Shown here: positions 27,082-36,715 of the stretch, piece after piece
How the letters are laid out: each line of letters begins with the position of its first letter
Numbering within the stretch: position 1 is the first letter of the stretch
Assembly: GCA_013375455.1 (NCBI GenBank)
Contig: JABXJT010000001.1
Span: forward strand, 108,738-172,737
Origin: Candidatus Helarchaeota archaeon
Lineage (GTDB): Archaea > Asgardarchaeota > Lokiarchaeia > Helarchaeales > HEL-GB-A
Length of the DNA stretch: 64,000 nt
Reading direction: 5' to 3'
Position numbers and translations under genes: made by a program
Notes under the pieces: generated by a model
The model's database searches: none
The model's input: the letters and a program-made list of their open reading frames with translations, nothing else
What the model was told of the DNA's origin: nothing

Positions 27082-27816
27082 ATGCGGATCATACCAGTAA
27101 TCGACATACTAGGAGCTCAGGTAGTTCACGGCGTGAAAGGTGAACGCCATAAATATCCCCCGATTAAAAGCACAATTACAGTCAGTACCAGTCCTTTAGA
27201 AGTAGCGAAAGCTTTTAAGAAGCACTTTTCCGTTGCAGAACTCTATATTGCAGATTTAGATGCAATATTACATCGAAATTTTACGTTTGCATATCTTGAG
27301 GAAATAATTTCTAAAACTCAGTTACGAATCATGCTAGATGCAGGCATCAATGAGCCTGATCTTGCTCAAGAACTGCTGAAAAAAGGCGTTAAAAAAGTCA
27401 TTATAGGTACTGAAACTCTCCCATCTATTAAAAACCTCCAAAAAATTTTAACAATCCTCTCTCCAGAAAAGATTATTGTAAGCTTAGATTTGAAAGGGGG
27501 AAAAATCCTTTCCCAAGCAGCCGATCTCCAAAGAAAATCGCCATTTGAAGCCAGCCATTATCTTGAAGACTTAGGAATACAAGAAGTCATTGTCCTCGAA
27601 TTGACGAGGGTCGGCTCAGAATCTGGAGTTATGACCGAGATCTTAAGAAAAATCCTTCAACAAACCTCCCTGACCATCATCACTGGTGGGGGCGCAAGAA
27701 ATATCCGGGACCTGAAAGAATTACAAAATGCAGGAGTTTCTGGGGTTTTAATTGCCACTGCTTTACATAATGGCTCCATTACACCTCAAGATTTAACCTC
27801 ATTTTTACATTTTTAA
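27082..27816 (+). CDS. HisA/HisF-related TIM-barrel protein, archaeal type
   Basis: 244 residues with phosphate-binding barrel features of HisA and HisF: IIPVIDILGAQVVHGVKGER at the start, YIADLDAI, VSLDLKGGKI and the final ITGGGARNIRDLKEL with GVLIATALHNG. This set matches the archaeal HisA/HisF-related family (known as hisAF_rel), found in methanogens and relatives, which is distinct from the histidine enzymes and has no firmly known reaction. The frame is open upstream into radA, but the ATG at 27082 begins exactly at the first barrel strand. No other histidine genes are nearby, which also speaks against true HisA. Confidence 0.85.
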   Translation: MRIIPVIDILGAQVVHGVKGERHKYPPIKSTITVSTSPLEVAKAFKKHFSVAELYIADLDAILHRNFTFAYLEEIISKTQLRIMLDAGINEPDLAQELLKKGVKKVIIGTETLPSIKNLQKILTILSPEKIIVSLDLKGGKILSQAADLQRKSPFEASHYLEDLGIQEVIVLELTRVGSESGVMTEILRKILQQTSLTIITGGGARNIRDLKELQNAGVSGVLIATALHNGSITPQDLTSFLHF

Positions 27817-27942
27817 ATGGGAAAAACGTAATTAAAGGAATTTCAATTGAAATGGCTAATTTTCTCTTAAACATCAACATAAAAATATAAATATGAGTTC
27901 TAATTCAAAGTTACTCATAACACCGGAATTGAGGAGATACTC

Positions 27943-28485
27943 ATGTCGGGAAAAATTCAGAAAGATGAAAAAGAGATCAGCCCGGAAGTAAAGCCGGAGA
28001 CGCTCGACGCGATGCTCAATCTTTTTAAAGACAGCTTTTCCATTGAAGAAGCTCGGAAAAATACATTGGAAAGTAAAGCAAGTATGGTCTTGGGTTTTTC
28101 AGGCATTATCGTTGGTTTAGTAACTGGGTTAATTTCCCAGGCTGGCGGCTCATTTGGAGTCAACGTTTTCACGTTCGCATTCATTGCGAGCATCATATGC
28201 TTCACGGTCAGTGGCGTTTTTGCACTCCTCACTGTTAGATTACGGAACTACATGCAACCCTTCGCAACTTTGACCCCAGAACAAATAGATGAGCTGCTAG
28301 GCAAGGAAGAGACCGATATCAAGAATGAAATTTGCAAGAATTACTCTGATGTACTCTTAAATAATCAGACGCTTAACAACCAGAAAGCTGGTAAATTGAA
28401 CATTGCTTTTTATAGTGCGACACTTGGTATTTTTCTAACTCTAGTGACTGCAGTAACCGCAGTGATATCTGGTTTAGGAATATAA
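27943..28485 (+). CDS. Small membrane protein with three spans, coupled to zinc-finger partner
   Basis: 180 residues: an acidic N-terminal helix (ETLDAMLNLFKDSFSIEEARKNTLESKAS), two adjacent spans near 48-68 and 74-98, a soluble acidic loop (LTPEQIDELLGKEETDIKNE) and a last span near 155-178. The motif of a helix ending in ESKAS followed by a span pair resembles small two-span modules found in effector or sensor membrane proteins, but a family cannot be named safely. A TATA-like element is near 27881-27893. Its stop shares a base with the next start codon, so the zinc-finger protein is probably its partner. Confidence 0.7.
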   Translation: MSGKIQKDEKEISPEVKPETLDAMLNLFKDSFSIEEARKNTLESKASMVLGFSGIIVGLVTGLISQAGGSFGVNVFTFAFIASIICFTVSGVFALLTVRLRNYMQPFATLTPEQIDELLGKEETDIKNEICKNYSDVLLNNQTLNNQKAGKLNIAFYSATLGIFLTLVTAVTAVISGLGI

Positions 28486-28934
28486 TGGAGATGAGAAAAA
28501 TGGGTAATGAAAAAGAATATGTAATTGAAATACCTATCCAAGGAAAGAAACACGTATTCAAGACGGATCTAATTTGTAATTGCTGTGGAAAAAAAATACA
28601 AAATGGCGAATATCTCTATTTTTGCGTAAATGATAAAGATGACTTGTGCTCAAAATACGATTGTTTAAAGGAACACGCCGGCCATCAATTCTTTCGCTGG
28701 GGTAAGGTTCAATTACAATCAGACCCTGACACACAAAAACAAACCCCAATTATCACCAGTAGCCTCACGTCCTTGGTACCTAAAAGACCCGCGCCTCCAG
28801 CGGCACCTGCACCAGGAGCACCAGCAACTAAAGGCCCTTTAGTTAATACTGCCACATTATCGCTCCGATCAGCCTTATTAAGCGAATTGAAAAGCTTACA
28901 TTGTGTTATGGAAGAAGAAGATTACGGAACCTAA
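28485..28934 (+). CDS. ZZ-like zinc-finger protein with Pro/Ala-rich linker
   Basis: 149 residues. Residues 31-67 hold likely zinc ligands Cys31/Cys34 (ICNCCGKKI), Cys47, Cys55, Cys60, His64 and His67, with aromatic residues placed as in ZZ-type fingers (YLYFC, DLCSKYDC, HQFFRW). A low-complexity Pro/Ala segment follows (PAPPAAPAPGAPA, near 97-110), then a short helix with Cys139. ZZ fingers bind peptides or modified N-termini in eukaryotes; the assignment is by eye. The start overlaps the stop of the three-span membrane protein (TAATG); the ATG five codons later (28500) is possible. It could be the cytosolic adaptor of that membrane protein. Confidence 0.68.
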   Translation: MEMRKMGNEKEYVIEIPIQGKKHVFKTDLICNCCGKKIQNGEYLYFCVNDKDDLCSKYDCLKEHAGHQFFRWGKVQLQSDPDTQKQTPIITSSLTSLVPKRPAPPAAPAPGAPATKGPLVNTATLSLRSALLSELKSLHCVMEEEDYGT

Positions 28935-28996
28935 GCTGTCGTACCACACGTTTGACGCCAGAACTTTTACTAACTCTCAATTACTTCTTTTTTTGG

Positions 28997-29614
28997 TCAA
29001 AGTCGAATGATTTCAGTAGGTGTTAGGGCGATTTGCACTTTGACATCCTGGGGCTCCATGAGTTCCATAAAATTATCCAATACTTGCATGTCGTGAACTA
29101 CAGTAATCACGAGAGTTTGGTCATCGATGACCCCTTCTTGCTTGAGGAGATGAAATTCTCGATCTCCATACCCCTTCCCCTTCCCCAGCCGATTACCTTT
29201 CCGGTCAATTGCCACGCTACCCTGGCAAAAGATGTCCAAGGGACTGGCGATCTGATTAAGGCGGATTTGAGCTCCAAACTTATACATGCCCTTGATCGTA
29301 ACTGCTTTCCTGACCATCCGGGGTGGAATATTCCTCAGTATTATAAACTCGGTGATGTGAGGCGTTGCTACTAAGAGATCTTTCCGATTTTGTAAAATGA
29401 GTTCACGCACGCGATGAAGCACGTAATCAGGGGCAGAAAAGATAAAACGAGCTTTTCTGAATTCAGGCAATTTTAAAATCATTTTGGAGGCTTCTTCAGA
29501 ACCCAGAAAATTAGGAATTCGCCCAAAACATGGAAGCGGAAACTGTGCTATCTCGTCCTCAGCCATTTTGTCCCAGATCTGCTCACGGATTTGTTGTTTC
29601 GTTTCCAGCTTCAC
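28997..29614 (-). CDS. 5-formyltetrahydrofolate cyclo-ligase family protein
   Basis: 205 residues of the MTHFS family, which closes 5-formyl-THF to 5,10-methenyl-THF using ATP. Visible are an N-terminal KQQIREQIWDKM helix, FIFSAPDYVLHRVRELIL and the nucleotide-site signature LGKGKGYGDREFHLLK near 145-160. In place of the Lys/Arg-rich start of bacterial enzymes the N-terminus is divergent, closer to archaeal and MTHFSD-like members, some of which have no proven activity. With folD and glyA in the same window it fits a folate-based C1 pool. Confidence 0.85.
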   Translation of the reverse strand: MKLETKQQIREQIWDKMAEDEIAQFPLPCFGRIPNFLGSEEASKMILKLPEFRKARFIFSAPDYVLHRVRELILQNRKDLLVATPHITEFIILRNIPPRMVRKAVTIKGMYKFGAQIRLNQIASPLDIFCQGSVAIDRKGNRLGKGKGYGDREFHLLKQEGVIDDQTLVITVVHDMQVLDNFMELMEPQDVKVQIALTPTEIIRL

Positions 29615-29673
29615 GATAAACCCATAACATATTACACGTAACTTGTTAAGACAATAAATGATTATACTTGGTT

Positions 29674-30372
29674 TTATAAATTTCGAAATTTCTTAAATCT
29701 AGCAGCTTTTTCTTCAATCCACTCCTCTTCTTTTAACTCCTCAAGAATCACGCCAATTTCACGTCGCACTTTCTTTATCTCTTTTTCCATTCCCAAATCC
29801 GTAAAGATCTCGAGCGCTAACTGGAGATTAGGTAATCCTCCTTCAACGTCCTCCGTATCAACCTGCTCTACTCCAAGTTCATATAAAGTCATTGCTTCGC
29901 CTTTCCTATTCCCCACTTCCCGCTGTAATTGTAATCCCCGCTGTAGGGTGGAGAGAGCTTTAAAATGGTTTTTGGTTATTGAGTATAATGACCCTAGCGA
30001 TCTCGTTACTTCCGCTTCAGTTGAAGTATCTTGGACTTCTTTTAATTTTTCCAGACATTTTTCGTTACATTTAATTGCTTCCTCATAACTTTTAGCCTGA
30101 AAGCACACGCGACCCATTTGTTGAAGGAGCTTGACCTCGACCTCAATTTCATTCAATTCGGCTGCAATTTTCAGCGCATTAGTGTAATGGATGATTGCCT
30201 GCTTAATTTGAGTAATTTTACCATAAACTTCTCCAAGCGATTTGTATATATCTATTTGCTGTGTTTTATCTGATTTCGGTAGAGCTTTGTTCAATAATTT
30301 AATTGCTTCTTCATAATTCTCGTCTGAAACTGCTTTTTTTCCCAATTTGAAATAATCTACTAATTCAGCCAT
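29674..30372 (-). CDS. TPR repeat protein
   Basis: 232 residues made of about five 34-40-residue helix pairs: NYEEAIKLLNKALPKS, QIKQAIIHYTNALKIA, SYEEAIKCNEKCLEKL, HFKALSTLQRGLQLQ and GLPNLQLALEIFTDLG. A basic, charged C-terminus follows. No enzymatic domain is present, so it is probably a protein-protein scaffold. It lies divergently upstream of the histidine kinase gene, sharing a short intergenic region of about 130 bases. Partner unknown. Confidence 0.88.
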   Translation of the reverse strand: MAELVDYFKLGKKAVSDENYEEAIKLLNKALPKSDKTQQIDIYKSLGEVYGKITQIKQAIIHYTNALKIAAELNEIEVEVKLLQQMGRVCFQAKSYEEAIKCNEKCLEKLKEVQDTSTEAEVTRSLGSLYSITKNHFKALSTLQRGLQLQREVGNRKGEAMTLYELGVEQVDTEDVEGGLPNLQLALEIFTDLGMEKEIKKVRREIGVILEELKEEEWIEEKAARFKKFRNL

Positions 30373-30503
30373 TGCATGTCCAACCTTTCATAGTAAAATT
30401 ACTTCTTGACACGCATTAATTTCCTAAAAATTAAATTAAATTTTGCGTTATATTTTAACTGGTCTCTATAACTAATTGAAATAATTAAAGAATTGGGAGA
30501 ATC

Positions 30504-33032
30504 ATGTCAAAAACAGAAATTTCCAGCGAAAAATACCAGCAACTCTTGAAGAAACTCGATGCACTTAAAAAGACAGAAGAAGAACTTAGAAGGACTAAAG
30601 ACATCCTTGCGGAAGCACAACGGATCGCTCGAATCGGTAACTGGCACTGGCGAATCCCTAAGAATACATTAGAATGGTCTGATGAAATATACCGCATTTT
30701 CGGATTAAAACCGCAAGAGTTTGGAGCAACTTATGAAGCTTTTTTAAATTCTGTTCATCCGGATGATCAAGATTTTGTTAAAACTTCTGTAAATGAAGCT
30801 CTAGAGCATGACAAGCCTTATAGCATTGACCATCGCATTGTACTTCCTGATGGCACGGTGCGCACCGTCCATGAACAGGCTGAAGTGTTCTTTGGAAAAG
30901 ATGGAAAGCCTATTCGAATGTTAGGAACGGTTCAGGACATTACCGAACGTAAGCAAATGGAAGAAGCACTACGAATAAATGAAGAAAATTTCCGTACCGT
31001 GGCAGATTTCACTTATGATTGGGAGTACTGGATTGCGCCCGATGGGAATTATATTTATGTTTCCCCATCATGCGAACGTATCATAGGATATCAAGCTAGT
31101 GAATTCTTACAAGATTCCAAATTCATAGAAACTATCATCCATCCGGATGACACTATAAAATTTACAAAGCATATTCGTGAAGAATTAAATATAGATAAAG
31201 CAGTTCAGATTAATTTCCGAGTTATCACATCCACCGGCGATGAACGCTGGATTGACCATATTTGCCAATCCGTATATAGTTCCGATAATGTTTGGCGCGG
31301 CAGGCGGGCGAGTAATCGTGACATTACCGAACGAAAAAAGGCAGAACAACAAATTATCAGACAAAATGCCTTGTTAAATGCAATCAATCTGGTATTTCAG
31401 GAAACATTGAGGAGCGAAAGGCTGGAAGATGTTGCCAATACGTGCCTTACTGTGGCTGAAGGATTAACTGGGAGTAATTTTGGTTTTATTGGAGAGATAA
31501 ACCAAGCCGGTCGCTATGACACTATTGCAATTAGTAACCCCGGATGGGATGCTTGTAAAATGCCAGAATCTGAGGCAACCAAATTAATTAAGAATATGGA
31601 ATTGCGTGGAATTTGGAGCATAGTGCTAAAAGATGAAAAAACTCATTTAATTAATGATCCTAAATCCCATCCCGCAAGTGTAGGAGTACCCGTGGGGCAT
31701 CCAAAGATAACTTCCTTTTTAGGTGTCCCATTGAAACATTTAGGAAAGACTTTCGGCATGATTGCCCTAGGAAATAAAGAAAGCGGCTACAATCAATACG
31801 ATCAAGAAGCGGTTGAGGCATTATCTGTAGCAATTGTTGAGGCAATAATGCGAAAAAGGGCAGAATTAGAGTTAAATAGATATCAAATCCATCTCGAGGA
31901 ATTAGTTAAGGAACGTACCTTAGAATTAGAACAAAGCAATGAATTAAATGAAACCCTCTTGGACTCACTGCCTTTCCCTACCATGCTTATTAGTAAAAAC
32001 AGAACCATTTTACATGCAAATCAAATTGCACGGGAGATCGGCGCTAAAATTGGCGAATTTTGTTGGAAGAGTTTCGCGCAGAGCGCCTACATTCCTAAAG
32101 CTGATAAAGATTATATTACTCAGCACGGTGAAATCCCCCCTAAGGGCACACATTGTCAGTTTTGTATGGCAGACGAAGTATTTAAAACTCAAGAACCAAG
32201 GGCAAAGATAATCGAGGCCTGGGAAAAAACATGGGATACCCACTGGATTCCAATCGATAATGAGAAATATCTTCACTACACTATCGATATCTCCGAGCGC
32301 ATTGAATTTGAAAACTTGCGGAGACAATTCATATACACGGTATCTCACGAATTACGTACTCCGGTTTCGGTTATTTCACAATCCATCTCCAACCTGCAAA
32401 AATATAAGGAAAAATTAACACCTGATCAACGGGATAAGGTAATGAGTGGTCTAACGCGAAATGCAACCTTACTTACTGAAATAATAGAAGACCTTCTACT
32501 TGTTTCAAGGCTGGACAGGGAAAAAATTCGATTAAATTGGAAAGAGTACAACTTGGTAGATGTCTTACAGGATGTTCTAATTCAATTAGAACCTCGCCAA
32601 AAGGCGAAAGAAATCATGATCAAACAAGAAGTAGATGGTCCAATTCAATTGCTCGGAGATAAAATGCGAATTGCGCAAATATTTCGAATTCTTATCGATA
32701 ATGCAATAAAATATTCTAGTAAAAACACAAAAGTAGAGATAAAGGCTGAAGATCATTATCAAGGTGAATACAACCCAATTGCAATTGATGGTGTTCTAGT
32801 TCAGATCATCGATGAGGGACGTGGAATTCGCGAGGAGGACATTCCAAATATTTTCCAAAGATTTTTCCGTGCAGAAGACGTGTCAGACATTCCTGGGACT
32901 GGATTAGGACTATCCATTGCACAAGAATTAGCTCAACTTCATCAAAGCACCACATATGTTGAAAGTTCATACGGTCAAGGAAGTACATTTTTCATATTCC
33001 TCCCTCGATTAAAAGCTCCCCCTAAGTCTTGA
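30504..33032 (+). CDS. Cytosolic PAS-PAS-GAF-PAS sensor histidine kinase
   Basis: 842 residues with no membrane span. Order: short coiled coil (1-40); PAS with PAC (about 45-150, ending MLGTVQDITERKQ); second PAS (160-280, ending NRDITERKKAE); GAF (290-455); coiled coil; a third PAS-like part (480-600) that contains CQFC; HisKA with phospho-acceptor His615 (VSHELRTPVSVI); and HATPase with the N box LIDNAIKYSS, DEGRGI and GTGLGLSIAQ. It would phosphorylate the response regulator encoded 116 bases downstream. The GAF domain and CQFC pair may sense a small molecule, metal or redox state; the ligand is unknown. Confidence 0.94.
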   Translation: MSKTEISSEKYQQLLKKLDALKKTEEELRRTKDILAEAQRIARIGNWHWRIPKNTLEWSDEIYRIFGLKPQEFGATYEAFLNSVHPDDQDFVKTSVNEALEHDKPYSIDHRIVLPDGTVRTVHEQAEVFFGKDGKPIRMLGTVQDITERKQMEEALRINEENFRTVADFTYDWEYWIAPDGNYIYVSPSCERIIGYQASEFLQDSKFIETIIHPDDTIKFTKHIREELNIDKAVQINFRVITSTGDERWIDHICQSVYSSDNVWRGRRASNRDITERKKAEQQIIRQNALLNAINLVFQETLRSERLEDVANTCLTVAEGLTGSNFGFIGEINQAGRYDTIAISNPGWDACKMPESEATKLIKNMELRGIWSIVLKDEKTHLINDPKSHPASVGVPVGHPKITSFLGVPLKHLGKTFGMIALGNKESGYNQYDQEAVEALSVAIVEAIMRKRAELELNRYQIHLEELVKERTLELEQSNELNETLLDSLPFPTMLISKNRTILHANQIAREIGAKIGEFCWKSFAQSAYIPKADKDYITQHGEIPPKGTHCQFCMADEVFKTQEPRAKIIEAWEKTWDTHWIPIDNEKYLHYTIDISERIEFENLRRQFIYTVSHELRTPVSVISQSISNLQKYKEKLTPDQRDKVMSGLTRNATLLTEIIEDLLLVSRLDREKIRLNWKEYNLVDVLQDVLIQLEPRQKAKEIMIKQEVDGPIQLLGDKMRIAQIFRILIDNAIKYSSKNTKVEIKAEDHYQGEYNPIAIDGVLVQIIDEGRGIREEDIPNIFQRFFRAEDVSDIPGTGLGLSIAQELAQLHQSTTYVESSYGQGSTFFIFLPRLKAPPKS

Positions 33033-33148
33033 GCCATTTCAAAGGTTTAAATGTAAAATTAGACAGTATTTTCGTTAAAGCTATTAGCGTCATGTATAAA
33101 TGAATTAAAAAATTGAAAAGTGTACAGTTAAACAAAGAGGTAGAATGA

Positions 33149-34036
33149 ATGAATCCATTGTTATTAGTTGTTGATGACAATACAGATATCTTGTATAACT
33201 TGAAGCTCACTTTAGAGTTTAATGAATACGAAGTGATTACGGCAGAGGACGGGGAAGAAGCTTTAGAGATACTTTCTAAACTCGGGAATCCACCTGATCT
33301 CATCATATCTGATATAATGATGCCAAAAATGAATGGATATGATTTCTTTAAAACAGTTTCCGAGAATCCTCTTTGGAGTAACATTCCCTTCATCTTTTTA
33401 ACAGCGCGCACCTCCCCTAGGGATATTCGGTTTGGTAAAATGCTGGGGGTGGATGATTATATCATTAAACCTTTCAAGGAAGAAGATTTACTTGCGAGTA
33501 TCGCTGGAAAAATTACTCGAAATAAAAAATCTAGGTCAATTAATGAGAAAATTGAGGAGCTTTTTACTTCATTTGAAGTCACTACACTTCCCTCGATTGC
33601 CGAGCACGAAAAAGGTTCCGTCATTTTATTACATATGCATTGGGACGATAAGCTCGGTCCAAAAATCGCATCATATTTCCCACCAGATTTACAGTTCTCA
33701 GTACCGATTGAAACGATTGGGTTTCAATTATTTAATGGAGTAGCCTCTATTTATGGGCACGCACACATTCATGAAGCACAAGGGCTTTTGCTTGCCATTG
33801 AAAACATCCAAAGCCAAGGGTACATCTATTTTGATGCAATTGAAGATCAAGCTGCAAGAGGGGGTCAAAGACCCATAATGCTGGGAGTTATTGCTCCGAG
33901 AATCAATTATTTTGATTCATTAAAAATAAGAGCAGTACTTAATAAGATATTTCCCAAGATAAAACAAGGATTGGAGTGGGATATTAAATTATATTGGGAA
34001 GAAATTTCAAAAATTCTATCTACCCCGGTACTCTAA
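33149..34036 (+). CDS. Response regulator with unusual longin-like output domain
   Basis: Residues 1-120 are a receiver with Asp9/Asp10, phospho-acceptor Asp55 (IISDIMMPKMNGYDF), Thr86 (FLTA) and Lys107 (DDYIIKPF). A basic linker follows, and residues 150-295 form an output domain that is neither DNA-binding nor enzymatic by eye. It starts with the strand VILLHMHWDDKLGPKIASYFP and then shows strand and helix segments (YGHAHIHEAQGLLLAIENI, MLGVIAPRI). The DDKLGPKI turn between two strands recalls the first hairpin of longin domains of the NPRL2 kind; this is a guess to be tested by structure. It lies directly after the histidine kinase gene. Confidence 0.85.
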   Translation: MNPLLLVVDDNTDILYNLKLTLEFNEYEVITAEDGEEALEILSKLGNPPDLIISDIMMPKMNGYDFFKTVSENPLWSNIPFIFLTARTSPRDIRFGKMLGVDDYIIKPFKEEDLLASIAGKITRNKKSRSINEKIEELFTSFEVTTLPSIAEHEKGSVILLHMHWDDKLGPKIASYFPPDLQFSVPIETIGFQLFNGVASIYGHAHIHEAQGLLLAIENIQSQGYIYFDAIEDQAARGGQRPIMLGVIAPRINYFDSLKIRAVLNKIFPKIKQGLEWDIKLYWEEISKILSTPVL

Positions 34037-34092
34037 TTTTCTATAATAATATATATCGCTCAACTTATTAACTGGAATACACACAAACGTGA

Positions 34093-35439
34093 TTGACGAA
34101 ATTGCAGCACCCCAACAAAACTGGAATAAAGGAAATTTTACCCATAGTGGCTCAATTCCTGGAGGATCCGACCTCATCTATTCCTGAAAAATATTTATCC
34201 CATCCTAAAATCTTCCATTACTATAAAGAAATCGTTCGCTATTGGAACCAATTGAATTTCATTATCCGAAGAACGCTTCAAGCTCTAAATCAACTTTCCA
34301 CGTTCAACCAAACGGCTGATTCTAACTTACAAGCTGCCTATTTTTACGCGACATATCGCATTACTCGGGAAAATGCTTTAGATGATGTTATATATCGGGA
34401 ATTAAATACTCATCAGAAAAATTTGGGGCTAGAATTTCGCCAATTTTTGAAAAAATTACAAACCTTCAGCTGGGAACGTGCTTTACATGGGAAATCTACT
34501 TTAGAACGCTTAAGCATAGAGGAAGCGGTCCCTTCCTTCGTCATCATCCACCTTCAGCCGGTCATGTCATTCGAATTTTTGAGAGACAACCTCCATTTCA
34601 TGAATGCCATCAAGGAACGAACGGAAATCACGGTTCGGATCAATGATCTTGATGCCGAACCCGCAATAATTGAAAGCATTCAGGATGCGTTAACCCAAAA
34701 ACAAATTTCAATCCGGCAGGATCCCGACATTCCTGAACTATTCCACGTCCCAGCTGAAAAGAAATTAAAAATCTTACAAAATAAATGGTATAAATCTGGA
34801 AGGTTAATTATTCAGGATAAGGCCTCCGCGGCTGTTGTTCAAGTCCTGAATCCCAAACCAGATGATTTAATTTGTGATATGTGTGCAGCGCCGGGTATCA
34901 AAACCAGCCAAGTTGGTCAAAAAATGAGGAATTCAGGAGTCATATTAGCTAGTGATGTTCATTCATTCCGAATGTTTCAGATGAAAAATCTTAAAAAAAG
35001 TTTTCATTTACGAAACACTCATTTGATAAATGCGGACAGCATTAATCTCCCCGTCAATCCTGGTCATTTATTTGATCGAGTGCTTTTAGATGCACCTTGC
35101 ACGGGCAGTGGCACTTTCCTTACAAATCCAGAACTGAAATGGCGTCAAAATAATGTTTTTTTAACACAAATGCAGGTTCTTCAACGAAAATTACTCAAAA
35201 CTGCCAGTTCCCTCTTAAAACCCAAAGGGATTCTCGTTTATTCAACGTGTAGCCTATACCCCGAGGAAGGTGAATTCCAGATTTTCCGATTCTTAAAGGA
35301 GTTTAAACCGTCTGAACTACCCAACTGGTTATCCGCTAGTTATCTAATTGATGATGCACAGATTCCGGGAACTGGACGCTTATTTCCAGCCAAAAACAAC
35401 ACGCAAGGCTTCTTTATAGCCAAGTTCCAAAAAAAATAG
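34093..35439 (+). CDS. RNA cytosine-C5 methyltransferase of the NOL1/NOP2/Sun (RsmB-like) family
   Basis: The N-terminal 150 residues are helical and NusB-like. The catalytic part shows the SAM motif DMCAAPGIKTSQ near 262-273, the two catalytic cysteines in LLDAPCTGSGTF and VYSTCSLYPEEGE, and the final GFFIAKF strand. It methylates C5 of cytosines in tRNA or rRNA. No ATG is usable near the start, so TTG at 34093 is chosen, 37 bases after a TATA-like AATAATATATA (34046-34056). Another TTG lies three codons on. Target RNA is not evident. Confidence 0.92.
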   Translation: MTKLQHPNKTGIKEILPIVAQFLEDPTSSIPEKYLSHPKIFHYYKEIVRYWNQLNFIIRRTLQALNQLSTFNQTADSNLQAAYFYATYRITRENALDDVIYRELNTHQKNLGLEFRQFLKKLQTFSWERALHGKSTLERLSIEEAVPSFVIIHLQPVMSFEFLRDNLHFMNAIKERTEITVRINDLDAEPAIIESIQDALTQKQISIRQDPDIPELFHVPAEKKLKILQNKWYKSGRLIIQDKASAAVVQVLNPKPDDLICDMCAAPGIKTSQVGQKMRNSGVILASDVHSFRMFQMKNLKKSFHLRNTHLINADSINLPVNPGHLFDRVLLDAPCTGSGTFLTNPELKWRQNNVFLTQMQVLQRKLLKTASSLLKPKGILVYSTCSLYPEEGEFQIFRFLKEFKPSELPNWLSASYLIDDAQIPGTGRLFPAKNNTQGFFIAKFQKK

Positions 35440-35477
35440 GGCACTATTGAATAAATAAGACATAAAAAAACCAAATA

Positions 35478-36581
35478 TTATTCCTCTTTGCTAAAGATCG
35501 AGATTCCTCGATGTTCCAGTTCCTTCAGCATTTTGCTGATATTTAAATCGGGACAACCTTCCGGGGGGAATACGCCTGGGGTTCCAATATCTTCTTCAAT
35601 GATCATCTGAGCGGCGATAGAAGCAGGGGTTGCCGTTAGCTTTGCCACTGGACCAACAATCGCGAACGAGAGGTGGACATTTTTATGTTTCCGAAGGCCT
35701 AACACGTCGCTTCTAAACGCTGAAGTAATAGTCCTTTCTTCCGTTTTTCCAGTAAGTAGTGGAAAAATCCGTAAAAAGAATTTACAAACCAATTTGAGAA
35801 TTTTCACGTTCTTAATGGGAAGGAGCTTATCTATGGTTCGAGTTAATAATATATCCGATTCAGGTAGGACTCCGCCTTTACAGACTGTCTCATTGGTCTG
35901 GATATAACGGGGGATGGATACGGGTTCTGGATGTCCTACATAAAACATCGGAATTGGAGAATTTGACAGCGGACCTGGGAATTTGACGACTTCTCGCCCG
36001 CTCAATGCCCTGACTTTTCGCCAATCTCCGTCTCTATAGATCGGAACTTCCCCCATCGCGATATGAGCCCAGTGCATTAATTGGCCCAATCCAATTGTCT
36101 CGCCCGTATCCTCGTACCATAATACTCGTACTGAATTTACTTTATCTAGTTTTGCAGCCCCCATCTTTGCCATAATATTTGTTAATCCTGGAGATGCCCC
36201 AAAATTGATTCGAAATATTAATCCTTCTCGCTCCACTCGCTCATGCAGGCTGAGAAAACGGGCTGTCACGTCGTGGTCATCGCAGATATCCACGTAGTTA
36301 ATTCCCGCCTGGATAGCCGCTTTAGGAATCCAGTCTCCAAATTCGAAATAGGGACCAATATTATTGATAACGAGTTTATAGTCTTTGAGAACTTCCACTA
36401 ATTTATCAAACTGCCTAATATCCAATTTTTGGAACTTTGCTCTTTTTCCCAAACGCTTTGCAATTTCTTTCCCTTCAAATTCCCTTATATCTGCGATTGC
36501 CACATTAAAGCCGCTCTTTACCAGATCAGCTGCAATAAAACGCCCAATCTCCCCACAGCCACCTAAAATGATGATGCTCAT
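35478..36581 (-). CDS. Saccharopine dehydrogenase-like oxidoreductase
   Basis: 367 residues. The Rossmann start IIILGGCGEIGRFIAADLVKSG (residues 3 onward) is followed by VAIADIREFEGK, LVINNIGPYFEFG and NYVDICDDHDV, all typical of the saccharopine dehydrogenase family (lysine or spermidine metabolism, or trans-acting enoyl reductase relatives). The substrate-binding half carries NFGASPGLTNIMAKMGA and YVGHPEPVSIPRYI. The reaction cannot be settled from sequence. It stands convergent to the methyltransferase gene with 38 bases between. Confidence 0.88.
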   Translation of the reverse strand: MSIIILGGCGEIGRFIAADLVKSGFNVAIADIREFEGKEIAKRLGKRAKFQKLDIRQFDKLVEVLKDYKLVINNIGPYFEFGDWIPKAAIQAGINYVDICDDHDVTARFLSLHERVEREGLIFRINFGASPGLTNIMAKMGAAKLDKVNSVRVLWYEDTGETIGLGQLMHWAHIAMGEVPIYRDGDWRKVRALSGREVVKFPGPLSNSPIPMFYVGHPEPVSIPRYIQTNETVCKGGVLPESDILLTRTIDKLLPIKNVKILKLVCKFFLRIFPLLTGKTEERTITSAFRSDVLGLRKHKNVHLSFAIVGPVAKLTATPASIAAQMIIEEDIGTPGVFPPEGCPDLNISKMLKELEHRGISIFSKEE

Positions 36582-36715
36582 CCAATAACCTCTTAAAATA
36601 AAAATTTTAGAATTAACGCTGTAATCAAACCTTGTTATAGATAAGTTTTGTTTTGCGAATTAAAAGCGTATCCAATGCTTCACAGGAAAAAGTAAAAAAA
36701 AGAGAAAAATTAAAG

